DNA of 64,000 nt from Erinaceus europaeus (lineage: Eukaryota; Chordata; Mammalia; Eulipotyphla; Erinaceidae). The stretch lies in assembly GCF_950295315.1 (NCBI RefSeq), contig NC_080171.1, forward strand, positions 114,819,064 through 114,883,063. Reading direction: 5' to 3'. A model generated the notes under the pieces. That model was not told the origin of the DNA. It made no database searches and saw only the letters and a program-made list of their open reading frames with translations. Positions 20,995-30,705 of the stretch are shown one piece after another. Made by a program: the position numbers and the translations under genes. Positions within the stretch are counted from its first letter, which is position 1; each line of letters starts with the position of its first letter.

Positions 20995-23900
20995 TCCTAG
21001 CTCACTTCCAGTCTGTTGTTACAACCACAGCCATTATGAAGAATTGCTGTCTTACCTTTGAAAGGCTATACTTTTCTCATCTTCTGTTCTTACATATAAC
21101 CACATTGTTTGCTAATGAGGAATTTGGGGCTCTAATAGCTACTTTTGGAGTTTCCATGTAAAAACCAACACTGAAAGTACAGTTTAACTGGAGACACTGC
21201 TAACCCAAGAGCTGAGGCAGTATTTGAGAACCTCCAAAAAAAAATTCTATAAAACTCTTGCCCTGGTCTGTATTATACTCCTTTCCTTTTATGAAGCTCT
21301 AACAATGGCCTGTCTTAACAAGAGAAGGAATAAGAAAACAAAAACAAACAAACAAAAAAAAACCCCAGCTCTATGTGTACTTGTTGGACCTGAGTGAGGC
21401 TTTCATTCAATTTGGAACTCCTGACAGGGAAGCCACAGGGAGAACAGAGTCGGGGCAGACGAGTTGGGGCCAGCTCTGACCCCAACGTGTGGGGTGACTG
21501 CAGGAGACTCACTTTCCTTCACTGTGTACATACCTATGTGTACATCTGGGAAAGGGGAGAAATAGCTCCCTGCTATATTTAATAATTCCATTCTCCATTT
21601 TCTAGTAGAAGCACAGAGAGAGAGGACAAACAGCAGATATTCATAAAAGAGTATATTTTACCATTGTGGTAACAAACTGTAGTTTTAATTTTTCTTGACT
21701 TAACCTTTCTTAGGTGAAAATTTTAGCAGCAGTGATAAGCCTGACAGGAGAATAACAGAAGAGGGAGAAGAAAAGGGCTTAAGGTCAACCAAGTAGCATA
21801 ATAACAAAAAGAGTTTAGTCGCTAAAGTGTTGTATTTCTTCTGAAGAACAAGAAAGGGATATGAAATAATTCTAGAAACAATAGAAAGAATGTTGCAAAA
21901 TGAGATGGGAATGAAATTCGTAAAAGGAACAAATCTGGAGGCCTCAGAGATGGCTCAGTGGGTGAAGTGCCTGTCTCACCGTCTGAGGTCTTGGTTCCAC
22001 CCTTGGCACTATGTGGGTGTACCATGCATAGCGAGGCTTTGCTTTAGTGTCTCTCTCTTTCTCTCTCCCTCCCTTACATTCTCTTTCTCTCAAAAAACAG
22101 AATAACAACTGGGCAGGGGAGGCAGTTCAGGGTTTCCTGCACATGTGAGACCCTGGGTGGCTTCTTGGCACTGTAGGGGGAAGGCTGAATCTAGATGTGC
22201 TTCCATAGAGAAATAGATGGTATGGATTAGTTTTGACAGATAAGAATTCCTAAGGAAGGCAGCAGAGTACAGAACTCTAGTGGTGTGGTGCGGTGGGGTG
22301 TGATATGGAATGGAACTATATCCCTGTTAGCCTATAATCTTGCCAACCATTACTAAATCACTAACTAAAAAGGCTTTTTGAAAAAAGGTCTGAGGTCTAA
22401 TGAAAAAAGTTCATTTAGACAGTAAACCTGCTTTGTTATGGATGGGACCCAGGTTCAAGTCTGGCTCCTACCACAATGGAGGAAGTTCCAGTGCTATTAT
22501 TTCTTCCGTTTCTCTCTCTCTTTCTCTTTCTTGCCTGTCATGGCTTTCCCACTTGGGTTTCTCAGACTCTCACATCCCAACAGACCAAGGTAGCTGGTCC
22601 TCCATGGACCTAGGCATCCTCGAGAAGGTTTTGGGTAGAGAAGGAAGAGTTGCACATTCCCTACTTGGGGTCATGTCTCTTTCAGAGGTGGCTGCCATGC
22701 TGTACTGAGTAAGATACCTCAGAAGTGAGGACGGGTCGCTTCACTCCTTGAGAGTCACTCCTATCTCCCTAGTGCTTGAAATGTGCCAGAAAGCTAAGCA
22801 CACTATGTAGGAGTTTATTTCTACAGACCTCTCTACTTGAAGGATACAGTAACTAATAATTGACACAGAAGAATTGAGAGTTTTCAAAGCAGACAAAATC
22901 ATGAAAATATATATATTACGTGTGCATTAAGCTTCACTTAATAAACAGAAGAGAATTTAAGAAATATTAGATAAGGGGCCAGGCGGTAGGTTCAATTCCC
23001 TGGTCCCCACCCACAGGGGGCAAGCTTCACAAGTGGTGAAGTAGGACTGCTGGTGTCTCTCTATCTCTCCCTATCTTCTCGATTTCTCTGACTCTGTCCA
23101 ATAATAAATAAATCAAGATTTTTTTAAAAAAGAAATATTAGATGATACCAATGGTTGCTTCCATGAAGGGTAACTGAGGAGAGGTACACCATAACTACCT
23201 AAACACCTCGCTCAGCAGTAAAAAATTTCTTTTATCTTAGACTGGGAAGGGAATTATATATGTGGTGATTCAAATGCATGGGTGACATAGTGTGCATTGA
23301 TTCCATGAGTGACTAATCACTGTAGGATGTCAATAAATCAAATACACATTCAACAGCTGTGTAACTTTTTATGCTTTGTCTAGGCCTTGATTCTGAACAA
23401 CAACAAGCTAACAAAGATTCACCCCAAAGCCTTTATAACCACAAAAAAGCTACGAAGACTATACTTGTCTCACAATCAACTAAGTGAAATACCACTTAAT
23501 CTTCCCAAATCCTTAGCTGAACTCAGAATTCATGATAATAAAGTCAAGAAAATACAGAAGGACACATTCAAGGGAATGAATGCATTACATGTTCTAGGTA
23601 AGTTTTTGCAAGTGAAGAAGACATTCTGAAATGATAGACAATATGCACATATAGAGATGTAATGCATCACAATTAAGAATCGTAAGGTGGTAATTTACGG
23701 ATCTAAATCTTTCCTTAAAGTTCAGTTGAGGAGTGTATGCTAGAGAGCATAAAGGTGTTGAAGTCTTCATTTCATAAAGAGAAGAGATTTTAAGAAATAT
23801 TAGATAAGGGGCCAGGTGATGGTTTTTTTTTTCCTAGTGTAGTAGCTTTTCTAGTAATTTTTTCTAGTGTAATATTACACTGGAAAAAATTTTTTTCTAA

Positions 23901-26772
23901 AAATTTCATCATGCTCTTGATTGGAGGAGAAGGATAACAAGTTGTTAAGTACCTCGAAGCAAAGACAAATCTGTACTGTATCCTCATTTATGAAAGACTA
24001 ATGTATCCTGAATGATGTAACTTCCTTCCAACAGAAATGAGTGCAAATCCTCTTGATAACAATGGGATTGAACCAGGAGCCTTTGAAGGGGTGACAGTGT
24101 TTCATATCAGAATTGCAGAAGCAAAACTGACCACAATCCCTAAAGGTTTGTGTTTACTTTATTTAAGACAGAGCACTCACTAAAATTAGTCATTTTTGAA
24201 ATTATTTATTTATTTATTCCCTTTTGTTGCCCTTGTTATTTTATTGTTGTCATTATTGTTGTTGTTATTGATGTCTTTGTTGGATAGGACAGAGAGAAAT
24301 GGAGAGAGGAGGGGAAGACAGAGAAGGGAAGAGAAAGATAAGACACCTGCAGACCTGCTTCACCACCTGTGAAGCGACTCTCTTGCGGGTGGGGTGCCAG
24401 GGGCTCGAACCGGCATCCTTACTGCAGTCCTTGCGCTTTGCGCCACCTGCGCTTAACCCGCTGCGCTACCGCCCAAATCCCCAAAATTGTCATCTTTAAA
24501 GGACATTTATGTATGTTGCAGACTGTATACATTGTTAAAACCACACTAAAATTAGACCTCCTTTTAACAATATATCTGGTCAGTGTAAGATGAAATGTAA
24601 TGCTTTCTTATAGTTCTTACAGAATCCAGTTCCTGGCGTTTCATACTATGTGTGCCCCATCCCGGCCCCCGGTAGCTTCTCTTTCTGCTCTGACAATTAC
24701 TTGGATTAGAATTAACTCTGGTGAATAATGTGCTTCCCTATCAGCAGTCCAGTCACTTGGGATCCACACATCAAAGCATTCACCCTTTTCTACAACACAT
24801 CTGACTCAAAAGACTAACCAAACAAGCAAATGCAAAATTTTTTTAAAAGATTCAACAACATTGCACTTGTTAAACGGTGATCATTCACTTACACAACCAA
24901 AAACCCCTTTATTTAAGCTTTCAAGAAAGCAGTAAATAGAAACCAAACTTTAAAAACAAATTTAAAATATTTATTTATTTATTCTCGTTTCCCTTGTTTT
25001 ATTGCTGTTATTGATGTCGTTGTTGTTGGATAGGACAGAGAGAAATGGAGAGAGGAGGGGAAGACAGAGAGGGGGAGAGAAAGACAGACACCTGCAGACC
25101 TGCTTCACCGCCTGTGAAGCGACTCCCCTGTAGGTGGGGAGCCAGGGGCTCGAACTGGGATCCTTACACCAATCCTTGTGCCCAAAATTTTTATTTACCA
25201 ATTCATCTTTATACAGTAACAAACATGCTACTTGTGTTGTTAAACAGAAATTCCTTTCAAGTGCTAGAAGCTGATAGAAGCTTAAGATAGACTTAAGGGA
25301 GCAGGTGGGGGCAAGCCCCAGCGGAGACTGGGAGAAGTGGGGGGACGTAATGCAGGAGAGGGAGAGAGTGGAGAGGAAGAGGGAAAGGGAAAGGAGGAAT
25401 GTCCAGGAATGGAAACAGAAGACATGAGGAGCAAAAGAGAAGAGGGGAGAAGGGGCTGGGTGGTGCATGTTACAAGTGCAAGGACCCAGGTTCAAGTCCC
25501 AGGTCCCCATTTGCAGAAGGGAAGTTTCAGCAGTGGTGAAGCATTCTCTCTCTTTCTTCACAGTTTCTGTCTCTGTCAGAGAGAGAGACAGACAGAAAGA
25601 GAGAGCGAGAAGAGGGAAAGGATGATGGGATAGGAAGGTAAAGGGGGAGCCACTGAATCTACTAAGGTCTCTAAATCTAATCACTGGATCATAGGGGCTG
25701 GGACAACATAATCAAAGACACCATGTGGAAGCACTCAGGCTACTCCGTAGAGTGTCTCCAACAGATCAATACAAGAAAAAAATCAACAGAGATGGGGGAA
25801 AGGAGGCACGTGCAATAGAAGAAGTAATTGTAAGAGCTTAAAGAAATAATTGTGTTCTGGAGTCTTTATTTTGAGGCTGACTTGAACAAATCAACTGCAA
25901 AACAATATATCTGGGACCATTAAGGAAATGAGTATTAGATGACAGCCAAGAATTTTTAATTTTGTCAGATGTGAATTGACATGGCAGTTGTAAAAAGGGG
26001 GATCTTCTGAGCTAGAGACACCCAATGACAATGTGGACATTTGCTTTTAAGTACCCCAGAAAAAAAAAGTTGATAGACAAAAAATAAACTAACAAGTAAG
26101 ATCATAAATATCTGACCAACGAGGGAGGAAAAAACAGCACTAGAAAAAAGGAGAACATGGGGCCAGGTGGTGGCACACCTGGTTAGGCACACGTTATAGT
26201 GCATAAGGCCCGGGGTTCAATCCCCTGGTCCCCACCTGCAGGGGGAAAGCCTCCCAAGTGGTGAAGCAGGGCTGCCGGTGTCTCTCTGTCTCTCCATCCC
26301 TCCTTCTCTTCTTCTTAATTTCTCTGACTCTATCCAATGATAAATAAAAAATAAATATTAAAAAAAGAAAATATTAAAAAGAAAAAAGAAGATCACTGTT
26401 CAAACCTGCAAACGGCATGATGGTTCATTGTATTCCTTTCGATTTTCATGTGCATTTGAATATTTCCATAATAAAAAGGCTTGAAAAAAACCACAGTTAC
26501 AGCACTCAGGGACCCATGTTCGAGCCCCCATTTCCCACCCGCAGTTTTGCAAGTGGTGAAGCAGTGCTGCAGGTGTCTCTCTGTCTCTCTCCCTCTCTAT
26601 CACCTCCTTCCCTCTCAATTTCTGGCTGTCTCTATCCAATAAATAAAAATAATGCAAAAAAAAAATTTAAAAAAAAAGAAAAAACCGCAAGTCCTTAAAA
26701 ATGTCCACATCTACAAAATGAAATTTTAGAAGTAAATAACTAATCTATGGGTGGGTTTCAATCTTTACTTGA

Positions 26773-26828
<56 letters not shown>

Positions 26829-29500
26829 TTTTTTTAATCATTAGATCTACCATCAACTTTATTGGAGCTCCATTTAGATTATAACAAAATTTCGACGGTG
26901 GAACTTGAAGATTTTAAAAGATACAAAGATCTTCAAAGGTAAAAAGTCTTCAGTCTTTTTTAAAAAAAACAACTTTAAACTTTATTATTCCCTTTTGTTG
27001 CCCTTGTTGTAGCTATTATAGTTGTTGTTATTGTTGTCTTGGTTGTTGGATAGGACAGAGAGAAATGGAGAGAGGAGGGGAAGACAGAGAGGGGGAGAGA
27101 AAGACAGACACCTGCAGACCTGCTTCACCGCCTGTGAAGCGACTCCCCTGCAGGTGGGGAGCCGGGGGCTCGAACCGGGATCCTTACGCCGGTCCTTGCT
27201 CTTTGCGCCATGTCTGCTTAACCCGCTGCGCTACTGCCCGACTCCCAAAGTCTTCAGTCTTAATTTAGAAGTGGCAGTCTACGTGATTAAGGCATTGGTG
27301 AAGTTTCTTAGAGAATTCACAGGGAGGAAGCTAATCAGGGTTATTACTACTGCTGTTGGAGAGGATGAAAAAAAAAAAAAGAGAAGGCCATGCTCTTCTT
27401 CCAGCTAAGTGACAGGGAGAGGACACCAAGTGGAACAAAACCGAATACCCCCAAAGTGCATACAGGTTAGAAAGATCATTTTCAAGGTCACTGAAACAGC
27501 TCCCTTGCTGTCATGTGCTGCTGCTCTGCCATGCGTGAGACCCAGGTCGGATCTGCTCCCCACCACACTGACAGAAGCCTTGTTACTGCCCTTTCCCTCC
27601 CTCTCTCCTCTCTATCCAAAACAACCAAAAAATGAAGGGAAAAAAATCATTTTCTGGGGCTGGGAGACAGCTCAGCAAGTCAAGAGCATTACTGTGTGGG
27701 ACTCTGGGTTTGGCTGGCACTCTGTGGGATACCACGAACTCCATGGATTCAAGGATGGTGGAGTGTTGCTTTTTAAAATTCTTATTATCTTTATTTATTT
27801 ATTGGATAGAGACAGCCAGAAATCAAGAGGAAAGTGGTGGGGGGGATAGAGAGGAAGAGAGACAGAGAGACACCTGCAGCTCTGCTTCACCACTTGTGAA
27901 GTTTTCCTCCTGCAGGTGGGGACTGAGGACTCAAACCTGGGCCCTTGCGCATTGTAACGTGTGCTCAACCAGTTGCGCCACCATCAAGCCCCTTGAAGTG
28001 TTGCTTTTTTTTTTACTTTTGTTTGTTACCAGAGCACTGCTCAGCTCTGGCGGGTGGTGCCTGGGATTCAACCTAGGACCTCAGGCATGAGAGTCTCTGC
28101 ATAACTCTTATGCTGTCTCCCCTACTCTAGAGTGGTGCTTTGATATGCTCCCACACCCGCCTCTGTCTCTCTCCCCCTCATTTGGGCCTGATAGGCAATG
28201 TGGCCATATTCTGCATGTGAGGAAGGCTCATTCCCCCACACCATGGGGTTTCCTTCCCTCCACCTCCTCCTCACAGCTTAAGGGAGGGCTGTACATAGTA
28301 ATACAGGCTATGAAAACAAAATGCTGAATATATTTCTCTAAAAATATAGACAAATAAGAGTTATTTGTATGTCGAACTTGGTGGAAGTATTTTCACCTAA
28401 CTGTATCTGAGTTTTATATCATATTTAGGCTGGGCCTAGGAAACAACAGAATCACAGACATTGAAAATGGGAGCCTGGCTAACATACCACGTGTAAGAGA
28501 GATACATTTGGAAAACAATAAACTGAAAAAAATCCCTTCAGGATTACAGGAGTTGAAATACCTCCAGGTAAAACATTCTGCTTGTGTTTTGTAGTTATTA
28601 GTATTCTTTGTTTTTATAAAACACCAAGCAAGTAGCAATGATTTTCTAGGTTACTTGAGTGTTTGCACAACAGGAGAGAATTAGGAGAATGGTTTCTACA
28701 CAGATGACAGATAAACAACTCCTTTTAGGAATCACAAAGCTATCCTCAACTCTTCTACATGGACCTCAAGTTGAAGAATTTCTTCTTTAATCTATTTTAC
28801 TCCATCCATTCCCCCTTGAGTTTGCCCTGAGGTGCAATGTTCTTGACTTCCAAGGAGCAAAATTACACTGATGAAAAAACAGGATCTTGAGATGATGGAT
28901 AGATAAAGAAACAAAAGCTTCGACCTTCCAACTTACCTTCTTAAAAGGTTTGTCTTTCAGATAGAAGCCAACAAACAGATACATTATAAGCAGATGTTCT
29001 CAAAGAAAGGATATTTTCACGAACACATATAGAGAGTGACAGGAGACCAGACAAAATACTCTGAGCCTGGTCATGAGTCCTACACTACAATTCACACAGA
29101 GAATACTTTTCTATTTAACATGGAAGTTTAGGCCATTAAATAAGTAGTTAACATGCATAAAATAAGTACATATACTTTAGGTTAAATACATTCAAGTCAG
29201 TGTTTAATATATAGATAAATCCAGGAACAAATACTGTCAGAAAATTTATGATTTCTTTTTACGTGCATTATGTATTTTAACCCATCTTCTATCCTTCCAC
29301 AGATAATTTTCCTTCATTCCAATTCAATTGCCAAAGTGGGAGTGAATGACTTCTGCCCAACGGTGCCAAAGATGAAGAAAGCATTATACAGTGCAATCAG
29401 TTTATTCAACAACCCGATGAAGTACTGGGAAGTACAGCCTGCAACATTTCGCTGTGTTTTGAGCAGGATGAGTGTGCAGCTTGGGAACTTCAGAAATTAA
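17736..29500 (+). CDS. ASPN: asporin, class I small leucine-rich proteoglycan family protein
   Basis: Joined coding segments 17736-18000, 18612-18724, 23384-23597, 24035-24145, 26845-26938, 28429-28567 and 29303-29500 give 1134 nt, a 377-residue secreted protein (human is about 380). Visible in order: signal peptide (residues 1 to about 15, [13 protein letters not shown]), short propeptide, an Asp-rich stretch (33-48), the class I cysteine cluster C72-X3-C76-X-C78-X6-C85, about eleven leucine-rich repeats with NNNKL/HNQL/NNKI asparagine positions, an NGS glycosylation site encoded in the seventh exon, and two C-terminal cysteines (NDFC and FRC) of the ear repeat. Asporin binds collagen and TGF-beta and inhibits chondrogenic signalling; the Asp stretch binds calcium. 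The start has A at -3 and leads directly into the signal peptide. The Asp stretch is short and broken compared with human. Confidence 0.95.
18160..18372 (-). mobile_element. degraded long-form SINE
   Basis: CCACCAGGATTGCTGCTGGGG and ACTGCTCCTTGCAGCC resemble the long module; the body is strongly diverged and ends in a G-run. Confidence 0.65.
18386..18517 (-). mobile_element. SINE-C
   Basis: A T-run of more than 20, then CAGAGCACTGCTCTGC and GCATAACCATTATGCTCTC; in ASPN intron 2. Confidence 0.88.
18612..18724 (+). CDS. ASPN: ASPN exon 3
   Basis: Acceptor TTTCTCAG at 18610-18611; donor GTAAGA at 18725. It is 113 nt, enters in phase 1 and leaves at a codon boundary. It encodes [20 protein letters not shown] followed by a [19 protein letters not shown] first repeat. 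Confidence 0.93.
18946..19038 (-). mobile_element. SINE-A with internal deletion
   Basis: CCTGCTTCACCGC joins directly to TGTGCTACTGCCCGACTCCC, missing most of the tRNA-like region. Confidence 0.85.
19351..19684 (+). mobile_element. SINE-A, long form
   Basis: GGGGCCAGGCGGTAGCGC head, GCCTCCAGGAGCAGTGG module, (AAT)n tail; CCCCCAAAA-like TSD. In ASPN intron 3. Confidence 0.9.
19690..20600. other. ASPN intron 3, unrecognised DNA
   Basis: No repeat family or gene recognised. Confidence 0.4.
20600..20770 (-). mobile_element. possible old tRNA-derived SINE
   Basis: Reverse GAGAGGGAGTGAAAGA purine tract, TGGAACTCAGACTCAGGGCC region and a T/A end, similar in plan to 45795-46080. Weak. Confidence 0.4.
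20938..20993. repeat. (CA)n microsatellite
   Basis: About 28 uninterrupted AC units in ASPN intron 3, likely length-polymorphic. Confidence 0.97.
21000..21930. other. ASPN intron 3, unrecognised DNA
   Basis: No SINE seen. Only a small CAAA-rich patch (21334-21363). Confidence 0.4.
21937..22105 (+). mobile_element. SINE-E
   Basis: CAGAGATGGCTCAGTGGGTGAAG head, GGTCTTGGTTCCACCC B-box region, CTCTCTCTCT and CAAAAAACAG tail. Confidence 0.65.
22250..22372 (+). mobile_element. L1 3' end
   Basis: CAGAACTCTAGTGGTG, GGAACTATATCCCTG and ACTAAATCACTAACTAAAAAGG match the L1 tail at 48290-48385. Confidence 0.7.
22386..22540 (+). mobile_element. SINE-E
   Basis: CAGTAAACCTGCTTTGTTATGG, GACCCAGGTTCAAGTCTGGC and ACAATGGAGGAAGTTCC, the family's conserved 3' half. 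Confidence 0.65.
22932..22990 (+). repeat. dispersed duplicate of a SINE insertion junction, copy 1
   Basis: Flank plus first bases of the SINE-B (AAGAAATATTAGATAAGGGG then CCAGGCGG). The same junction recurs at 23764-23822. Confidence 0.85.
22976..23129 (+). mobile_element. SINE-B with internal deletion
   Basis: GGGGCCAGGCGGTAG joins straight to GTTCAATTCCCTGG, losing about 50 bp of the tRNA-like head. TSD AAGAAATATTAGAT on both sides. Confidence 0.9.
23384..23597 (+). CDS. ASPN: ASPN exon 4
   Basis: Acceptor TTGTCTAG at 23382-23383; donor GTAAGT at 23598. It is 214 nt and leaves in phase 1. It encodes LRR units around [22 protein letters not shown] and [12 protein letters not shown]. Confidence 0.94.
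23764..23822 (+). repeat. dispersed duplicate of a SINE insertion junction, copy 2
   Basis: Carries TTAAGAAATATTAGATAAGG then GGCCAGGTGATGG but no SINE body follows, only a T-run. Confidence 0.85.
23856..23891. repeat. 36-bp near-perfect palindrome
   Basis: Centred at 23873/23874: TTTTTTCTAGTGTAAT facing ATTACACTGGAAAAAA, one mismatch in 18 pairs. Confidence 0.9.
24035..24145 (+). CDS. ASPN: ASPN exon 5
   Basis: Acceptor TCCAACAG at 24033-24034; donor GTTTGT at 24146 (A missing at +3, a weaker donor). It is 111 nt, phase 1 to phase 1. It encodes [19 protein letters not shown] and the [15 protein letters not shown] repeat. Confidence 0.92.
24197..24481 (-). mobile_element. SINE-A
   Basis: Full reverse copy. 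AAAATTAGTCATTTTT and AAAATTGTCATCTTTA flank it. It begins about 50 bp after the ASPN exon 5 donor. Confidence 0.92.
24965..25182 (-). mobile_element. SINE-A, 5'-truncated
   Basis: Body present to CCAATCCTTGTG, then unrelated DNA; the first ~45 bp of the head are missing. Confidence 0.87.
25452..25580 (+). mobile_element. SINE-B, diverged
   Basis: GGGGCTGGGTGGTGCATG head, GGACCCAGGTTCAAGTCCC, CAGTGGTGAAGCA, then a GA-rich tract to 25625. Confidence 0.8.
26159..26390 (+). mobile_element. SINE-B
   Basis: GGGGCCAGGTGGTGGCACACC head to AATGATAAATAAAAAATAAAT tail; full length. Confidence 0.92.
26495..26680 (+). mobile_element. SINE-B, 5'-truncated
   Basis: Begins inside the head (TACAGCACTCAGGGACCC). 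AAAAAACC(A/G)CA(A)G flanks both ends. Confidence 0.85.
26777..26825. repeat. (AT)n microsatellite beside ASPN exon 6
   Basis: About 24 AT units, ending 19 nt before exon 6. A branch-point-like CTAAT lies at 26774-26778 on its far side. Confidence 0.97.
26845..26938 (+). CDS. ASPN: ASPN exon 6
   Basis: Acceptor TCATTAG at 26843-26844, lying 19 nt after a long AT microsatellite; donor GTAAAA at 26939. It is 94 nt, phase 1 to phase 2. It encodes [20 protein letters not shown] and the [10 protein letters not shown] end of the repeat. Confidence 0.93.
26958..27246 (-). mobile_element. SINE-A
   Basis: Full reverse copy with TSD AAAGTCTTCAGTCTT (26943-26957 and 27247-27261). It starts 20 nt after the ASPN exon 6 donor. 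Confidence 0.94.
27486..27640 (+). mobile_element. SINE-E
   Basis: GAAACAGCTCCCTTGCTGTC head, TGAGACCCAGGTCGGATC, CACACTGACAGAAGCC. Confidence 0.65.
27772..27992 (-). mobile_element. SINE-B inside SINE-E
   Basis: Reverse copy from TTATTGGATAGAGACAGCC to CGCCACCATCAAGCCCC. GTGTTGCTTTT is duplicated at its flanks. Confidence 0.9.
28007..28123 (-). mobile_element. SINE-C
   Basis: Reverse: CCAGAGCACTGCTCAGCTCTGG and CATAACTCTTATGCTGTC, lying directly next to the previous SINE-B. Confidence 0.85.
28429..28567 (+). CDS. ASPN: ASPN exon 7
   Basis: Acceptor ATATTTAG at 28427-28428; donor GTAAAA at 28568. It is 139 nt and leaves at a codon boundary after KYLQ. It encodes [20 protein letters not shown] (with the NGS sequon) and the [19 protein letters not shown] repeat. 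Confidence 0.94.
29303..29500 (+). CDS. ASPN: ASPN exon 8, coding part
   Basis: Acceptor CTTCCACAG at 29301-29302; stop TAA at 29498-29500. It encodes the last 65 residues, including the ear-repeat cysteines in [10 protein letters not shown] and [10 protein letters not shown], and ends GNFRN (human ends GNFGM as I recall). Confidence 0.94.
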   Translation: MIFLHSNSIAKVGVNDFCPTVPKMKKALYSAISLFNNPMKYWEVQPATFRCVLSRMSVQLGNFRN

Positions 29501-30560
29501 TTAATGAGTAATATCCATTTAATATTCAACTAAAAATTGTTACATTTGGAATACTTGAACTCTATTCAAAATGGTGGTAGGACACATATACGGAAAAAAA
29601 AATCTACTTCCACACAAGTCCATTTATGGACTGACTTAGTGACAAAAAATTTCAAAAGAATTTTGCAAAAACTATTGACATACCAGGATTAATTAATTAA
29701 TTACAATGCCCTTTGCATACAAATGATTTTACATAAACCTCATGCTTGAATATTCTTTCTCAGTAATCAGATTAAGACATTCAGTGTTTAACTTAAGTTT
29801 GTCATCAAGTGCATTTTAAAAAGAGCTGTACTGTAAATGGAATGCTTGACCTGATAAAGCTGTGCTCTTGCATTTGCTGTGGGAAAACAGAGATTGATGA
29901 GTTTATCTGAAGAATGCATTGCACTATTCTTGTTCTTTCACTAATAGCTCGGGGGTTACTGCAATAGTTCTCATGTTGAAGAATGGTTTGACATTTTAAT
30001 CACATTCTCATGTCTTACAGCCTTCCTGTCTAAAACGAATCCCTACTAGCGGCTTCAGCAAATGTTCATTATGAACTCAACAGAGTAGTTGGTTCTCAGG
30101 CGATCGCATCTGCTTTTCTTTCCTAACTATTATTACTACCTGATCATAAAACCTCTACAAAATGTGTAGTGATGGTTGATATAAAATATGTTACTCACAT
30201 TTTTATTATCACAGTTATGATAAGCTTTTCAGAGTATGTTGATTGTCAGGTTATATAACATTGTTGCCTCAATGCTAAGGAAACACGTCAAGATGTTCCT
30301 TTGGATGACTGGTTGGAAGAGCCTCGACAGTGTCCATTCTACACCAAATTGTCTCCTAAGATATGCACAGACTGGAAAACTCAGAAAAAGATCCACTGTG
30401 ATTTAAAGGGCAGGGTATTAAGTAAAGCATACAGAAACTAAAAGCTCTGTATCAAACGTAAGAATACTTTATGCATTGTCATTGGGATTCAGTGTAAGTT
30501 AAACTAGAGAAGAAAAGTATATTAAAATGCTGGTTTGAAATAAAATGCTTGTGCTTTGGG
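29501..30560 (+). other. ASPN: ASPN 3' UTR
   Basis: About 1.06 kb of AT-rich DNA between the stop codon and the poly(A) region, with no SINE in it, which is notable given SINEs on both sides. Its length is similar to the roughly 1 kb human 3' UTR as I recall it. The end is inferred from the signal at 30539. Confidence 0.75.
30539..30544 (+). promoter_or_regulatory. ASPN: poly(A) signal of ASPN
   Basis: Canonical AATAAA followed within 25 bases by a T/G-rich stretch (TGCTTGTGCTTTGGGTTCG). It is the only canonical AATAAA I noted between the ASPN stop codon and the first downstream SINE. Confidence 0.75.
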
Positions 30561-30705
30561 TTCGTTATTCTTCTCCCATAGAGGAATATAAACTATTTTT
30601 AAAGGAAGCTCTAGCTTACATTTAACATTTTTAGGTCAGTATTAGTATCGATTTACTTATTTATTTATTCATTTATTCTTCTTCTTCTAGCGTTTGCCAT
30701 TCATT

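Larger units (their letters stand above)
27655..28190 (+). mobile_element. SINE-E interrupted by SINE-B and SINE-C
   Basis: GGGAGACAGCTCAGCAAGTC head at 27660. The element stops at GTGTTGCTTTT and resumes after 28128 (GTGGTGCTTTGATATGC). Confidence 0.65.
7798..30560 (+). other. ASPN: ASPN gene (transcribed region, exon 1 to poly(A))
   Basis: The gene runs from the noncoding first exon at 7798 to just past the poly(A) signal at 30539. Exons: 7798-8005, 17707-18000, 18612-18724, 23384-23597, 24035-24145, 26845-26938, 28429-28567 and 29303 to about 30560. All introns start GT and end AG. Intron 1 is the largest (9.7 kb). In human the gene is flanked upstream by ECM2 and downstream by OMD; the OMD side is confirmed here. 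Exon joins were set by frame continuity and by similarity to asporin as I know it. Confidence 0.93.

Noticed and set aside
20808..21161. 117-aa ORF with a long Thr-His run
   Set aside because: It is a reading of the (CA)n microsatellite.
24971..25684. 237-aa minus-strand ORF
   Set aside because: It runs through a pyrimidine-rich antisense tract and a truncated SINE-A; low complexity, with no domain.
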